A DNA stretch of 64,000 nucleotides from AP-15 sp963736715 (GTDB lineage: Bacteria; Pseudomonadota; Alphaproteobacteria; ATCC43930; CGMCC-115725). Of this stretch, positions 27,282 to 36,882 are shown one piece after another. Both the position numbers and the translations under genes were made by a program. The stretch's first letter is position 1. The number at the start of each line of letters is the position of its first letter. The notes under the pieces were generated by a model that saw only the letters and a program-made list of their open reading frames with translations, was not told where the DNA came from and did no database searches. Location: the NCBI GenBank assembly GCA_963736715.1, contig CAVTQA010000010.1:124001-188000 (forward strand), written 5' to 3'.

Positions 27282-29346
27282 ATGTACCGCATTGGGGTCG
27301 ATGTGGGCGGGACCTTTACCGATCTGGTTGCGGTAGACGATCTCGGCAAAGCGACACTGGCCAAGGTCCCCTCTACCCCTGAGGATCCGCCGGTCGGTGT
27401 CATCGAGGGGCTAGAGCTGCTCGCGGAAATGCTCGGGACCGAGCTCGCGGCGCTGCTGGCCAAGACCGAGCGCGTCGTCCACGGGACTACTGTCGCGACC
27501 AATGCGCTGCTTGAGCACAAGGGGGCGCGGGTCGGACTGTTGACGACCGAAGGCCATCGCGACGTGATCGAGATGCGCGAGGGCTTGAAGGAGGACCGGT
27601 ACAATCTGCGCCTGCCGCCGCCCGAGCAGCTGGTTCCGCGCAAGCTGCGGCTTGGCGTCCGTGAGCGGCTGCGTGCCGACGGCCGGATAGAGATACCCCT
27701 CGATCCGGCGTCGCTCGAGCGTGCCGTCGAAGCGCTGAAGAAGGAACAGGTCGAGGCTGTCGCGGTCTGCTATCTGCACGCCTACCGCGATCCGCAGCAC
27801 GAGCTCGCGACCAGGGCGGCGATCGAACGGGAACTGCCCGGCGCGTACGTCTCACTGTCCTCGGAGGTGTTGCCGCAGATCAAGGAATACGAGAGGGTCT
27901 CGACTACCGTCGTCAACGCCTATGTCGGACCGGCCTTGTCGCGCTATCTGACGCGGCTCGAACGACGGCTCGCGGAAGCGGGCTACGGTGGGCCGACCCT
28001 GATCATCCAGTCGCATGGCGGCGTCGCGCCGATCGCCGATTCCGGGCGCCTCGCGGCCGGAGCGGTGCTGTCCGGCCCGGCCGGCGGCATTGCCGGCAGC
28101 GTTCATGCCGCGCGGTTGCTCGGAGAAGGCAATCTGATCCCGTTCGACATGGGCGGCACCAGCACCGACATCTCACTGATCGTCGGCGGCCAGCCGACCC
28201 TGGTCACGGGCCGCCGTGTCGCCGGCCACGCGATCGCGCTCAACAGTCTCGACATCGCCAGCATCGGCGCCGGCGGCGGTTCGATCGCCCGGGTCGACGC
28301 CGGCGGCATCCTGCATGTCGGTCCGCAGAGCGCCGGCGCCGTTCCCGGCCCCGCCTGCTATGGCGCTGGCGGCACCGCAGCGACGGTGACCGACGCCAAC
28401 CTGGTGCTCGGCTATCTCGATCCGGAAAGCTTTCTCGGCGGCCGGCGCCGCCTCGACCGGTCGGCCGCCGAAACCGCGGTCGACGGTATCGCTGCGATGC
28501 TCGGGATCGATCGGCTGGCCGCGGCGCGCGGCATCCACCGGGTCGTCAATACGACAATGGCCGAGGGAGTGCGGCTCGTCTCGGTGCGCCGTGGCGTCGA
28601 TCCCCGGCACTTCGCGCTGCTCGCGTTTGGCGGCGCTTCGGGGCTGCATGCGACCGAGATCGCGCGCCAGCTCGATCTGTCGCGGGTCATCGTGCCGCGC
28701 GTCGCCGCAGTGCTGTCGGCCTGGGGCATGCTGACGACCGATCTGCGCTTCGAGGTCGCGCGCACGCATATCGGCGACATGCGGGTGCTCGACGGCGGCG
28801 CGGTGAAGAAGCTGTTCGCCGAGATGGAAGCCGAGGGGCTGGAAAGGCTGCGCGCCTCCTTCGACGGGCCGGTACGCACAGACGCGATCGGTCGATATGC
28901 GCTACGGCGAACAAGTCTTCGAGATCGCCGTGCTGCTAGACGGGGTCGACTGGGAGGCTGCCGACCCGCTGCCGCAGATCGTCGAACGGTTTCATCGCCG
29001 GCATGAGGAACTCTACACCTACTCCTTGCCCGACCAGGAGACCGTGCTCGTCAACGCCAGGGTGGCGATCGCGGGTCTCTTGTCGGCCTTGCCGCAGGAG
29101 CCCGATCTGCCCGAGGCGCCGCCGGCTGCCCCCCGCAGTGAGAGGCAGACCTATCTCGACGACTGGGTCACCTCGCCGGTCTACGAATTCGACGCGCTGG
29201 CGCCGGAGCAAACAATTTCAGGCCCGGCGATAATCGAATCGCCAATGACCACGGTCCTGCTGCGCCCGGGCGAAGCGGCCACGGTTACTCCGCTCGGCTG
29301 GCTCGACATTATCCTGCCGCCCCGCGCCACGGGGATGGTGATGTAA
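27282..29346 (+). pseudogene. hyuA: Hydantoinase A / 5-oxoprolinase alpha-subunit family, frameshifted near the 3' end
   Basis: Starts MYRIGVDVGGTFTDLVAVDD (the ATP-binding hydantoinase/oxoprolinase N-domain). RVVHGTTVATNALLEHKGAR, ISLSSEVLPQIKEYER-type and PFDMGGTSTDISLIVGG segments follow. At about 28878-28888 the frame changes; the C-terminal 150 residues (RSVDMRYGEQVFEIAVLLDG ... PAIIESPMTTVLL) are read from the next frame. Removing one base gives a normal ~690-residue HyuA. Same strand as hyuB, with the DUF559 gene and MITE between them. Confidence 0.85.
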
Positions 29347-29397
29347 CCGCGAGTTTCTGCGTATAATGCCGCAAATGGTTGTTGCGAGGTGTGGTAA

Positions 29398-30774
29398 ATG
29401 GCTCGCAATCCGCAAGAGGCGGCGTTGGCTCTGCACCGGTTCGGGTTTGGGCCGCGCGCCGGATCGATCGAGGCAATCACCGACGATCCGCGCGGCGCAC
29501 TGATTGCTGAGCTCGACCGGCCGCAAGCGGGGCAGGTCACGAACCCCAATCTGCCGACGAGCGGCGCGGCGAACCGCGCCGTCTTCGAGTACAGGGCCGA
29601 GCGCAACGCCGAGAAAAAGCGTGCGCCCCGTGACGCCTCGCAGGCCGCGATGGAAGCTGCGCCTGCCCAGCCCGAGGCGGTGCCGTTGCCGCGGCAGCTC
29701 TTTCGCAACGAAGCCAGGGCGCGCATCGATGCGGCCCTCGACGCCGAAATCGGCTTGGTCGAGCGCCTGGTTTGGTTCTGGTCAAACCATTTCTGCGTCA
29801 ACCAGGATAAGACCGTCATGGCCGGCGGCTATGAGCGCGAGGCGATCCGCCCTCACGTCTTGGGCCGGTTCGCCGACATGCTGCTCGCCGCCGAAGGCCA
29901 TCCGGCGATGCTGCTGTATCTCGACAACGCACAGTCGATGGGGGCCAACTCGGTCGCCGGCATCAACCGCGATAAGGGCCTCAACGAAAATTTCGCGCGC
30001 GAGGTCCTCGAATTGCACACCCTCGGCGTGCGTACCGTCTACACCCAGGACGACGTCACCAATTTCGCCAAAGTCCTGACCGGCTGGACGATCTTGCCGA
30101 CCGTGACGAACCCGGACCACGGCGGCGAGTTCGTCTTCATCAAGCGTATGCACGAGCCCGGCTCGGAAACCATTATCGGCAAGGAGTACGAGGAGGCCGG
30201 GATCGAGCAGGGCCGGGCGGTGCTCGCCGACCTTGCCCGCCATCCGGCAACTGCGAAGCACGTCGCAACCAAGCTGGCGCGCCATTTCATTGCCGACGAC
30301 CCGCCGCCGGCGCTCGTCGAGCGGCTGACGCAGCGCTTTCTCGACACCAACGGCGACCTCAAGGAAGTCACGATGGCGCTGATCGCGGCACCCGAAGCCT
30401 GGGCGCCGGAGCAGGCCAAGATGAAACGCCCGGGCGAATGGATCGTCGCGGCATTGCGCGCGACCGGGGAACGCGGCGATATCGTCCGCTTTCTGCAGGC
30501 GCAGGCTTTGCTTGGAGAGCCGCTCTGGCGGCCGCCGGCTCCCAAGGGTTTCTCCGACGAAAATGCGGCTTGGCTCGACGGCCTGGCGCAACGGCTCGAT
30601 ATGGCCAACGCTTTCGCGCATCGCGAAGGCTTGGCCCTCGAACCAAAGGCAGTCATGGAAACGGCGCTGGGGCCGCTCGCTTCGGCAGAGACTCGCCAAA
30701 CGATTGCCCGCGCCGAGAGCAGGCCGCAGGCGCTCACTTTGTTGTTGATGACTCCGGAATTCCAGCGGAGGTGA
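29398..30774 (+). CDS. DUF1800 family protein
   Basis: 458 residues. Family landmarks are ALHRFGFGPRAG at the start, VERLVWFWSNHFCVNQDK, LNENFAREVLELHTLGV and VTNFAKVLTGWTI. No signal peptide is evident here although many relatives are exported. DUF1800 genes are almost always paired with DUF1501 genes, as here; a role in cell-surface or cellulose-like matrix proteins is only inferred from such pairing. Confidence 0.93.
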   Translation: MARNPQEAALALHRFGFGPRAGSIEAITDDPRGALIAELDRPQAGQVTNPNLPTSGAANRAVFEYRAERNAEKKRAPRDASQAAMEAAPAQPEAVPLPRQLFRNEARARIDAALDAEIGLVERLVWFWSNHFCVNQDKTVMAGGYEREAIRPHVLGRFADMLLAAEGHPAMLLYLDNAQSMGANSVAGINRDKGLNENFAREVLELHTLGVRTVYTQDDVTNFAKVLTGWTILPTVTNPDHGGEFVFIKRMHEPGSETIIGKEYEEAGIEQGRAVLADLARHPATAKHVATKLARHFIADDPPPALVERLTQRFLDTNGDLKEVTMALIAAPEAWAPEQAKMKRPGEWIVAALRATGERGDIVRFLQAQALLGEPLWRPPAPKGFSDENAAWLDGLAQRLDMANAFAHREGLALEPKAVMETALGPLASAETRQTIARAESRPQALTLLLMTPEFQRR

Positions 30775-30776
30775 CG

Positions 30777-32030
30777 ATGCCAGCCGTATTTCACGCTCCG
30801 ACCAGACGCGAGCTATTGCTCGGCTCCGGAGTGCTGTTCGCTTGGGCCGCGGTGCCGCGCCTCGCCCGCGCCGAGGGCCGCGACCCGCGGTTTCTGACGA
30901 TCGTTCTCCGCGGCGCGCTCGATGGGCTTGCCGTCGTCGCGCCCGTCGGCGACCCCGATTGGGGAAAGCTGCGCGGGGATAAGGCGCTGCTCTTGACCGG
31001 CTCGACCCCGGCGCTGCCGCTCGACGACTTCTTCGCGCTGAACCCGGCGATGCCGAACCTGCATCGCCTCTACCAAGCGGGCCAGGCGACGATCGTGCAC
31101 GCGGTCGCGACCCCCTATCGCGAGCGATCGCATTTCGATGGGCAGGACGTGCTCGAGAGCGGGGTCCCCAAGCCGGGCGCCGCCGACACCGGCTGGCTCA
31201 ATCGCACGCTCGCGGCGCTCGAGCCCGGCGGACAAGCCGATCCGCACCCCCGGCAGGCCTTTGCGGTTGGGCCGATAACGCCTCTCGTCGTGCGGGGCCC
31301 GGCGCCGGTCTTGTCGTGGGTCCCGCCGAAGCTGCCGCCGGTCGGCGACGATACGACGATGCGCCTCTTGGATCTTTACAGCCACACCGACCCGACCTTT
31401 GCGCGGGTGCTCGAGGAGCGGATCGGGCTGGCGGCGATTGCCCGCGCCGACGCAATGAACAGCGAGCCGGGCGAGGAGCGCCCGGCAATACAGGGCGGCG
31501 GCATCGCGCAGTTGCGCAGCTATTTCGCCGACGCGGCGGGCGCGGCGGCCAAATTCCTCGCCGAGCCGGAGGGTCCGCGGGTCGGCGCGCTCGCCTTCGA
31601 CGGCTGGGACACCCACGTCAACGAAGGCATCGACAAGGGCCGGCTCGCCAACCTGCTCGGCGCGCTCGACGGCGCGATCGCCGCGATCGAGACCAATATG
31701 GGCGAGGCTTGGCACGAAACCGTTGTCGTGCTGATCACCGAATTCGGCCGCACCGCGCATATCAACGGCAATGACGGCACCGACCACGGCACCGCGACCG
31801 TGGCATTGCTTGCCGGCGGCGCATTGAAGGGCGGCCGCGTCATCGCCGATTGGCCCGGCCTCAAAGAAGCCGATCTCTACGAAAAGCGCGATCTGAAGCC
31901 GACGGCCGATCTGCGCGCCGTCCTCAAGGGGTTGCTGCGTGACCACCTGCGCGCCGACGAGCAAAGGCTGGAGGCCACCGTGTTCCCCGACAGCGCCGCG
32001 GCGAAGCCGTTGCAGGGGCTCCTCGCCTGA
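30777..32030 (+). CDS. DUF1501 family protein, Tat-exported
   Basis: 417 residues from the ATG at 30777, 2 bp after the DUF1800 stop. A twin-arginine signal (TRRELLLGSGVLFAWAAVPRLARA) leads into FLTIVLRGALDGLAVVAPVGD, the ERSHFDGQDVLESG block and VVVLITEFGRTAHINGNDGTDHG, which resemble metal-binding sulfatase-like motifs. Function unknown; forms an operon with the DUF1800 gene. Confidence 0.93.
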   Translation: MPAVFHAPTRRELLLGSGVLFAWAAVPRLARAEGRDPRFLTIVLRGALDGLAVVAPVGDPDWGKLRGDKALLLTGSTPALPLDDFFALNPAMPNLHRLYQAGQATIVHAVATPYRERSHFDGQDVLESGVPKPGAADTGWLNRTLAALEPGGQADPHPRQAFAVGPITPLVVRGPAPVLSWVPPKLPPVGDDTTMRLLDLYSHTDPTFARVLEERIGLAAIARADAMNSEPGEERPAIQGGGIAQLRSYFADAAGAAAKFLAEPEGPRVGALAFDGWDTHVNEGIDKGRLANLLGALDGAIAAIETNMGEAWHETVVVLITEFGRTAHINGNDGTDHGTATVALLAGGALKGGRVIADWPGLKEADLYEKRDLKPTADLRAVLKGLLRDHLRADEQRLEATVFPDSAAAKPLQGLLA

Positions 32031-32066
32031 GGCTTTAATGGCGTCCTAATCCGATCAGGACGCCCG

Positions 32067-33248
32067 ATGAATGATCTGAGCCTGCCGAACCACGTCGCCC
32101 GCGCGCGCGATCTCGCCCGATTGATTGCCGCGGAGGCGGACGCGATCGAGCGCGGCCGGCGCCTGACCGAGCCGGTGGTCGAGGAACTGCACCGAGCGCG
32201 GCACTTTCGCATGCTCTACCCCCGCTCGGTCGGCGGCGACGAGGTCGAGCCCGCGGTCTATATCGATGCGGTCGGCGAATTGGCGCGGGCCGACGGCTCG
32301 GTCGGCTGGTGCGTGTCGATCGCCAACAGCATTGGCCTATTCGCGCCCTATCTCGAGCCGGAGGCGGCGCGCACCGTGTTTGGGCTGCCGCGCGCGACCT
32401 GCGCTTGGGGACCGCCCAACGAGTGCCGCGGGATCGCGGTGCCGGGCGGCTACCGGGTGACCGGCCGCTGGGATTTCGCCAGCGGCTGCCGGCACGCGAG
32501 CTGGATGGGCGCGCACGGCACGGTCGTCGAGCCCGACGGCTCGGTGCGCCTCAACAATTTCGGCAGGCCGACGTTGCGCACCTGGCTGTTCCCGGTCGAG
32601 CAGGCGAGGCTGCTCGACAATTGGGACCCGATCGGCCTGCGCGGCACGGCGTCGGAATCCTACACGGTCGAGGACCTCTTCGTGCCCGAGGAATTCACCG
32701 GCACCCGCGAGGACCCGACCCTGCGCCGCGAGCCCGGCCCGCTCTACGCCTTCCCGCAGCAGACCCTCTATTCGGTCGGCATCGCCTCTGTCGCGCTCGG
32801 CATCGCCCGCGGCATGCTCGACGCCTTCGTCGAGCTGGCCTTGCGCAAGACCCCGCGCGGCACCGGCCGCCTCGCCGACAATGCGGTGATCCAGGCCGAG
32901 GTGGCGCGCGCCGAAGCCCGCCTCGGCGCCGCCCGCTGCTACCTCATCGACACGGTGACCGAGATCTACCGCCGCGCCGGCCAAATGGCGTCGACAGATG
33001 CAGCCCCGATCGACATCCCGGACCGCGCCCGCGCCCGCCTCGCCGGCTCCAACGCGATCACCAGCGCCGTCGCGGTCGCCAACCGGACCTACAAGGCCGC
33101 CGGCGTCGACGCGATCTTCCCCGGCAGCCCCTTCGAGCGCCGCTTCCGCGACATCCACACCCTCTCGCAGCAGATCCAGTCCCGCGACGCCCATTACGAA
33201 ACCGTCGGCCAAGTCTTGCTCGGCAACCCACCCGAGGTGTTTTTATAG
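32067..33248 (+). CDS. Acyl-CoA dehydrogenase family flavoprotein (HsaA/HpaB C-terminal-like monooxygenase)
   Basis: 393 residues. ACAD N-domain (LHRARHFRMLYPRSVGGDEV), beta-domain (VTGRWDFASGCRHASWMGAH) and C-domain (DAIFPGSPFERRFRDIHTLSQQIQSRDAHY) are present, in the subgroup of flavin-dependent monooxygenases (IacC/HsaA-like) rather than true acyl-CoA dehydrogenases. No flavin reductase gene adjoins. Its last 197 bp are repeated 330 bp downstream, beside the CBASS island. Confidence 0.88.
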   Translation: MNDLSLPNHVARARDLARLIAAEADAIERGRRLTEPVVEELHRARHFRMLYPRSVGGDEVEPAVYIDAVGELARADGSVGWCVSIANSIGLFAPYLEPEAARTVFGLPRATCAWGPPNECRGIAVPGGYRVTGRWDFASGCRHASWMGAHGTVVEPDGSVRLNNFGRPTLRTWLFPVEQARLLDNWDPIGLRGTASESYTVEDLFVPEEFTGTREDPTLRREPGPLYAFPQQTLYSVGIASVALGIARGMLDAFVELALRKTPRGTGRLADNAVIQAEVARAEARLGAARCYLIDTVTEIYRRAGQMASTDAAPIDIPDRARARLAGSNAITSAVAVANRTYKAAGVDAIFPGSPFERRFRDIHTLSQQIQSRDAHYETVGQVLLGNPPEVFL

Positions 33249-33253
33249 GGTCT
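33057..33253 (+). repeat. Direct repeat copy 1: 3' end of the acyl-CoA dehydrogenase-like gene
   Basis: This segment, including the stop codon and a few bases after it (TTTTTATAGGGTCT), recurs at 33581-33774 with few substitutions and a 3-base difference near the end. Confidence 0.9.
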
Positions 33254-33580
33254 CCCAAAGGCCGGCCCCGCGCCCCATTCCCTGCCATACGGGAAAAATC
33301 AGGGAAAAAATACGCAAAATCATCAGTTTCACCGTCGATATATCGTTTTCATTCAAGCGCTTGTGGAAAATTCCCGACGCGCGCAGCAGGGAATTGCATT
33401 TCCCTGCCAAGCGCCTTCGCAGGGAAACGGCAGGGAAATCCGAATGGGATGCGATCGCTGAGGGTTTCATGACGGCGTAGGCTACGCTTCGATCTTGGCA
33501 TCAGCATGGCCATGACCCTCAACGCCGATGACGCCCTAAGTGGTCTTATTCGGCAGGAGATCAAATTGACCAGCCAATCC
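33254..33580. other. Spacer between the direct repeats, rich in TTCCCTG/CAGGGAA motifs
   Basis: No supported gene. The segment holds several short inverted motifs of the form TTCCCTGCC and CAGGGAAA (near 33289, 33387-33440), repeated irregularly, and is more AT-rich than the flanks. It looks like noncoding DNA associated with integration or recombination rather than coding sequence. Confidence 0.5.
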
Positions 33581-33769
33581 ATCACCAACGCCGTCGCGGT
33601 CGCCGACTGGACCTACAAGGCCGCCGGCGTCGACGCGATCTTCCCCGGCAGCCCCTTCGAGCGCCGCTTCCGCGATATCCACACCCTCTCGCAGCAAATC
33701 CAGTCCCGCGACGCCCATTACGAAACCGTCGGCCAAGTCCTCCTGGGACCACCCGAGGTGTTTTTATAG
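33506..33769 (+). pseudogene. Duplicated C-terminal fragment of the acyl-CoA dehydrogenase-like gene
   Basis: An 87-codon frame whose last ~62 codons copy the end of the upstream gene (KAAGVDAIFPGSPFERRFRD to PPEVFL). The first ~25 codons are unrelated. It lacks the N- and middle domains and should be inactive. Both copies use the same stop codon context. Confidence 0.8.
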
Positions 33770-33774
33770 GGTCT
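33581..33774 (+). repeat. Direct repeat copy 2, left edge of the CBASS island
   Basis: 194-bp partner of 33057-33253. A duplicated gene 3' end beside an accessory island is the classic footprint of site-specific integration, but no integrase gene is present in the window. Confidence 0.85.
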
Positions 33775-34068
33775 GGAAGCTACCGAATTCGAGGTCCGCT
33801 TAATGCCAGCAGCAGGCGTTGCCGCTACGGGACCGATTTTCGGTGCTTTGAACCGCTCTCGCATTGCCTGCCCCCGCTGGGCCTCACCGCACAAATCCGG
33901 TTTATCAAGACTTCATACTTCTGGCCGCCAAATAACCTCGTTCGGGTGTTGACCCCGGGCTAGCCCGCTCTCTATATAGCGGGCCACCGCCCACCGCGAC
34001 ACAATTACTAGCCGTTGATCCGAAGATAAGACCATGATGCCGCTCCTTCTTCTCGGTTACCTGGGTCG
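33775..34068 (+). other. Upstream region of the CBASS operon
   Basis: About 290 bp with no supported gene; expected to hold the capV promoter. It contains a perfect inverted repeat GCCCGCT / AGCGGGC at 33963-33984 with loop CTCTATAT, which could be an operator or a hairpin in the leader. No defence-island regulator gene (CapW, CapH/CapP) is seen. Confidence 0.45.
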
Positions 34069-35208
34069 ATGACCGGAGTTCTGCTGCCACTCCGCGTCTT
34101 GTGCCTGGACGGTGGCGGCATGCGTGGCACTTATACGGCCACGTATCTCGACAAGGTCGCGGACACGTTTGCCAAACGCCGGAAGGTCGACGCGCTCGAC
34201 ATCGGCGCAGCGTTCGACCTGATCGTCGGGACGAGCACAGGCGGAATCATTGCCGCAGCCCTCGCCACGGGCGTTCCGCTCCAAGACGTCGTCGCCCTCT
34301 ACGCCGGTAACGGCGCCGCTATATTTTCAAGGCCACTTCCCGCCGACTTTCTCGGTGCGGTCGCCGATATGCGAAGGCGACCCCGGGCGCTTGCCGCGGG
34401 GGCGGAGACTTTGCGCGCGGCGCTTACAAAGAAGCTTGGTTCGAAAACACTCGGCCGAATTTATGCCGAGCGGGGTATTGCGTTGGCAATTCCCGCTGTG
34501 GAGTTGAGTCAACATCACGGGTGGGTTTTCAAAACACCACATCTAAAAGATACCAACCATCGGGACGATGACTACGCACTCGTCGATGTATGTCTCGCAA
34601 CAACTGCGGCACCACTTTTCCGTTCTCTCGCCCCAATCGATCATCCCGAAAATCAAACCGGTCGGTTCAATGTATTTGTCGATGGCGGCCTTTGGGCCAA
34701 TAACCCGGTTCTCGTTGGCTTGATCGATGCGCTTGATATGGCTGAGCCGGATCAGGAAATACATATCTTTTCTCTTGGGACGTGCCCACTTCCCGCGGGC
34801 GAGCAAATCTCAAAATCCGCTGTCAACCGCGGCTTGCTCGACTGGAAATTCGGCGGTGAAGCCGCCGGCCTTGCGATTGATGCCCAACAATTCGCCTTCG
34901 ACCACATGGCAAGAAAGTTAGCGCGTCATGTTGACCGGAAATGCACAGTAATTCGGTTTCCAAGTGAAAAGGTACCGGCAGCGCTGATCCCGTACCTGTC
35001 CCTGGATGAAACTCGGCCTGATGCGATCAACGCCCTTATCAATCAGGCTCGCACCGATGCTGACATGACCAACAGCAAGTGCAGCTATGCGGATAGCGAT
35101 CCGGAGGCGGCTTTAATCTGTTCGCTATTTAACTCTGCTCCGCCCCGGACAAATCCGCTCGTCTCCCGTAATCGGGCACGTGAAGCCGCTCCACAAATGC
35201 ACGTTTAG
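34069..35208 (+). CDS. capV: CBASS patatin-like phospholipase effector CapV
   Basis: 379 residues. Patatin landmarks: LCLDGGGMRGTYTATYL (oxyanion glycines), nucleophile Ser in LIVGTSTGGIIAAALATG, and catalytic Asp in FVDGGLWANNP. CapV is a membrane-degrading phospholipase switched on by the cyclic dinucleotide from its partner CD-NTase, killing infected cells. The coding frame is intact, the only clearly whole gene of the CBASS operon besides possibly cap3. 14 bp separates it from the CD-NTase gene. Confidence 0.93.
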   Translation: MTGVLLPLRVLCLDGGGMRGTYTATYLDKVADTFAKRRKVDALDIGAAFDLIVGTSTGGIIAAALATGVPLQDVVALYAGNGAAIFSRPLPADFLGAVADMRRRPRALAAGAETLRAALTKKLGSKTLGRIYAERGIALAIPAVELSQHHGWVFKTPHLKDTNHRDDDYALVDVCLATTAAPLFRSLAPIDHPENQTGRFNVFVDGGLWANNPVLVGLIDALDMAEPDQEIHIFSLGTCPLPAGEQISKSAVNRGLLDWKFGGEAAGLAIDAQQFAFDHMARKLARHVDRKCTVIRFPSEKVPAALIPYLSLDETRPDAINALINQARTDADMTNSKCSYADSDPEAALICSLFNSAPPRTNPLVSRNRAREAAPQMHV

Positions 35209-35222
35209 AGAGTTCCGCAACG

Positions 35223-36362
35223 ATGTTTGACTGCTCCAAGGACGTTCTCGCTTATCACGACGAAAAAGTCACATTACCGCAGGCCGAACGCACAACCATG
35301 CGCGGGCGTCGTGATGCCAACCGTGAGCGATTAAAGAGGGGCCTTGCAAAAGCCAGCAAGACTCTGTCCGCGAGAATTCGTGAGCCAGGGCAGCTACGGG
35401 ATGAAGACGATGATCCAGCATCCCGAGTCCGATTATGACATTGATGACGGTGTCTATTTCGACAACGAAACTCTCGTCGGTCCGCGAGGTGCAGAGATGA
35501 CCGCGCTGCAGGCGCGACAGTTCGTCCGAGATGCGGTCGATGATGGTTCCTTCGCCAGACCTCCAGAGGTTCGAAACAACTGCGTTCGCGTTATTATGTT
35601 GCGGGCTACCATGTCGACATGCCGGTTTATCGCCAGATCGTATATAAAGATGCATGGGGCGTTATCCAATCCTATTACCAACTCGCCAGTACCGATTGGA
35701 AGCGCTCCGACGCCAGAGATGTGACTGCGTGGTTCGAGGAAGAAAACAACACGCAAAGCCCGGATGAAGAGAATGGGCGGCAACTCCGTCGCATCGTTCG
35801 AGAGATAAAAAAATTCGCGCGCAGCCGGGAAAGCTGGAAAGGACAGATCCTGAGCGGCTTCGGCATTACCAAGCTCGTGACAGAGTGCTATTGCGGCGAC
35901 GCAAACCGCGAAGATATCGCGCTTTATGATACTATAAAAGCGATACGGGACAGGTTGAATTGGAGCCTGGTGATCGATCATCCCGTTACGCCGAACGAAA
36001 CAATCACCAAAGATACTAACGATGCACGAGCCCGGTTTCTGCGCGACCACCTTAACGAAGCCATAACCGTGCTGGAGCCGCTTTTCGAATTGGATTGCAC
36101 CCGGACGAACGCATTAAAATGCTGGGACAAAGTTACTGCGACCGCGTTCTTTACCGAGCGAGGGGAGATCACAGCGAAAGCGGCGCCAAGCCTTCTGAGG
36201 GCGCCGTCAGCCGCACCTGCAGCCCCTTTCACCTTTCCGAACGTTCCGCGCGTTGACGATAAGCCTCGCGGATTCGGCTCATGTGGCTACCGGTCGGCGC
36301 GTACCGCGATGCTCGCATCATTGATATCCGTATGCCGAACAATACCTGGAGCGCGTATATAA
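35223..36362 (+). pseudogene. CBASS CD-NTase (DncV-like cyclic nucleotide synthase), two frameshifts
   Basis: Read in three pieces: MFDCSKDVLAYHDEKVTLPQ to GLAKASKT, then CPREFVSQGSYGMKTMIQHP with the catalytic GS...DYDIDDGVYF motif, then YRQIVYKDAWGVIQSYYQLAS, ARSRESWKGQILSGFGITKL and the C-terminal DKPRGFG region. The first join needs one base removed near 35360, the second one T added at 35591. Family members make cyclic di- or trinucleotides (DncV makes 3',3'-cGAMP). No normal stop follows DKPRGFG; the frame runs on to 36362, overlapping the cap2 remnant. Confidence 0.87.
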
Positions 36363-36882
36363 AAACCCTGGGCCCCGCGGATAACCCCGAGTGGCGGGAA
36401 GCAAAAATTCCTGATCGAGGCGATAACACCGTTCCCGGTATTTTAATCCGGGTCGACTCCCTGGCGGATCTTCCGACGTCACCCGAGTATGACCTACTTG
36501 AGAACCTCGCCACAGCGGCGCGTGGTATCGATGCAGCTCCGCTCAATACCGATACCAGCGGATGCCGCTTTACGATAGTCGCGGACGCGCAATCGGCAAC
36601 GATGTTCTGCTCCTACCCTAGAGAGGACGGCTGGGGCGTTCTCCCGTATCGTTCCGTCAACTTGCGCGATGACGCCGAAGCACGACTTCCCGAGACTTAC
36701 AGCGTTCTCGCCATTAAGAAGGTCGGCATTGTTGGCTGTGGCGCGCTCGGGTCAAAGATTGCGGTGAGTTCTCGCACGAAGTGGCGTCGGCGCCTTCGTC
36801 CTGGTCGACGACGACATCCTTACGCCGGGTAATCTCGTTCGCCATGACCTCGATGTGGGCAGCATCGGGGCTCAAAAGGTTA

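Noticed and set aside
33254..33580. Repeated TTCCCTG/CAGGGAA motifs as a CRISPR array
   Set aside because: Spacing is irregular, the motifs are 6-9 bases, and no cas genes are present.
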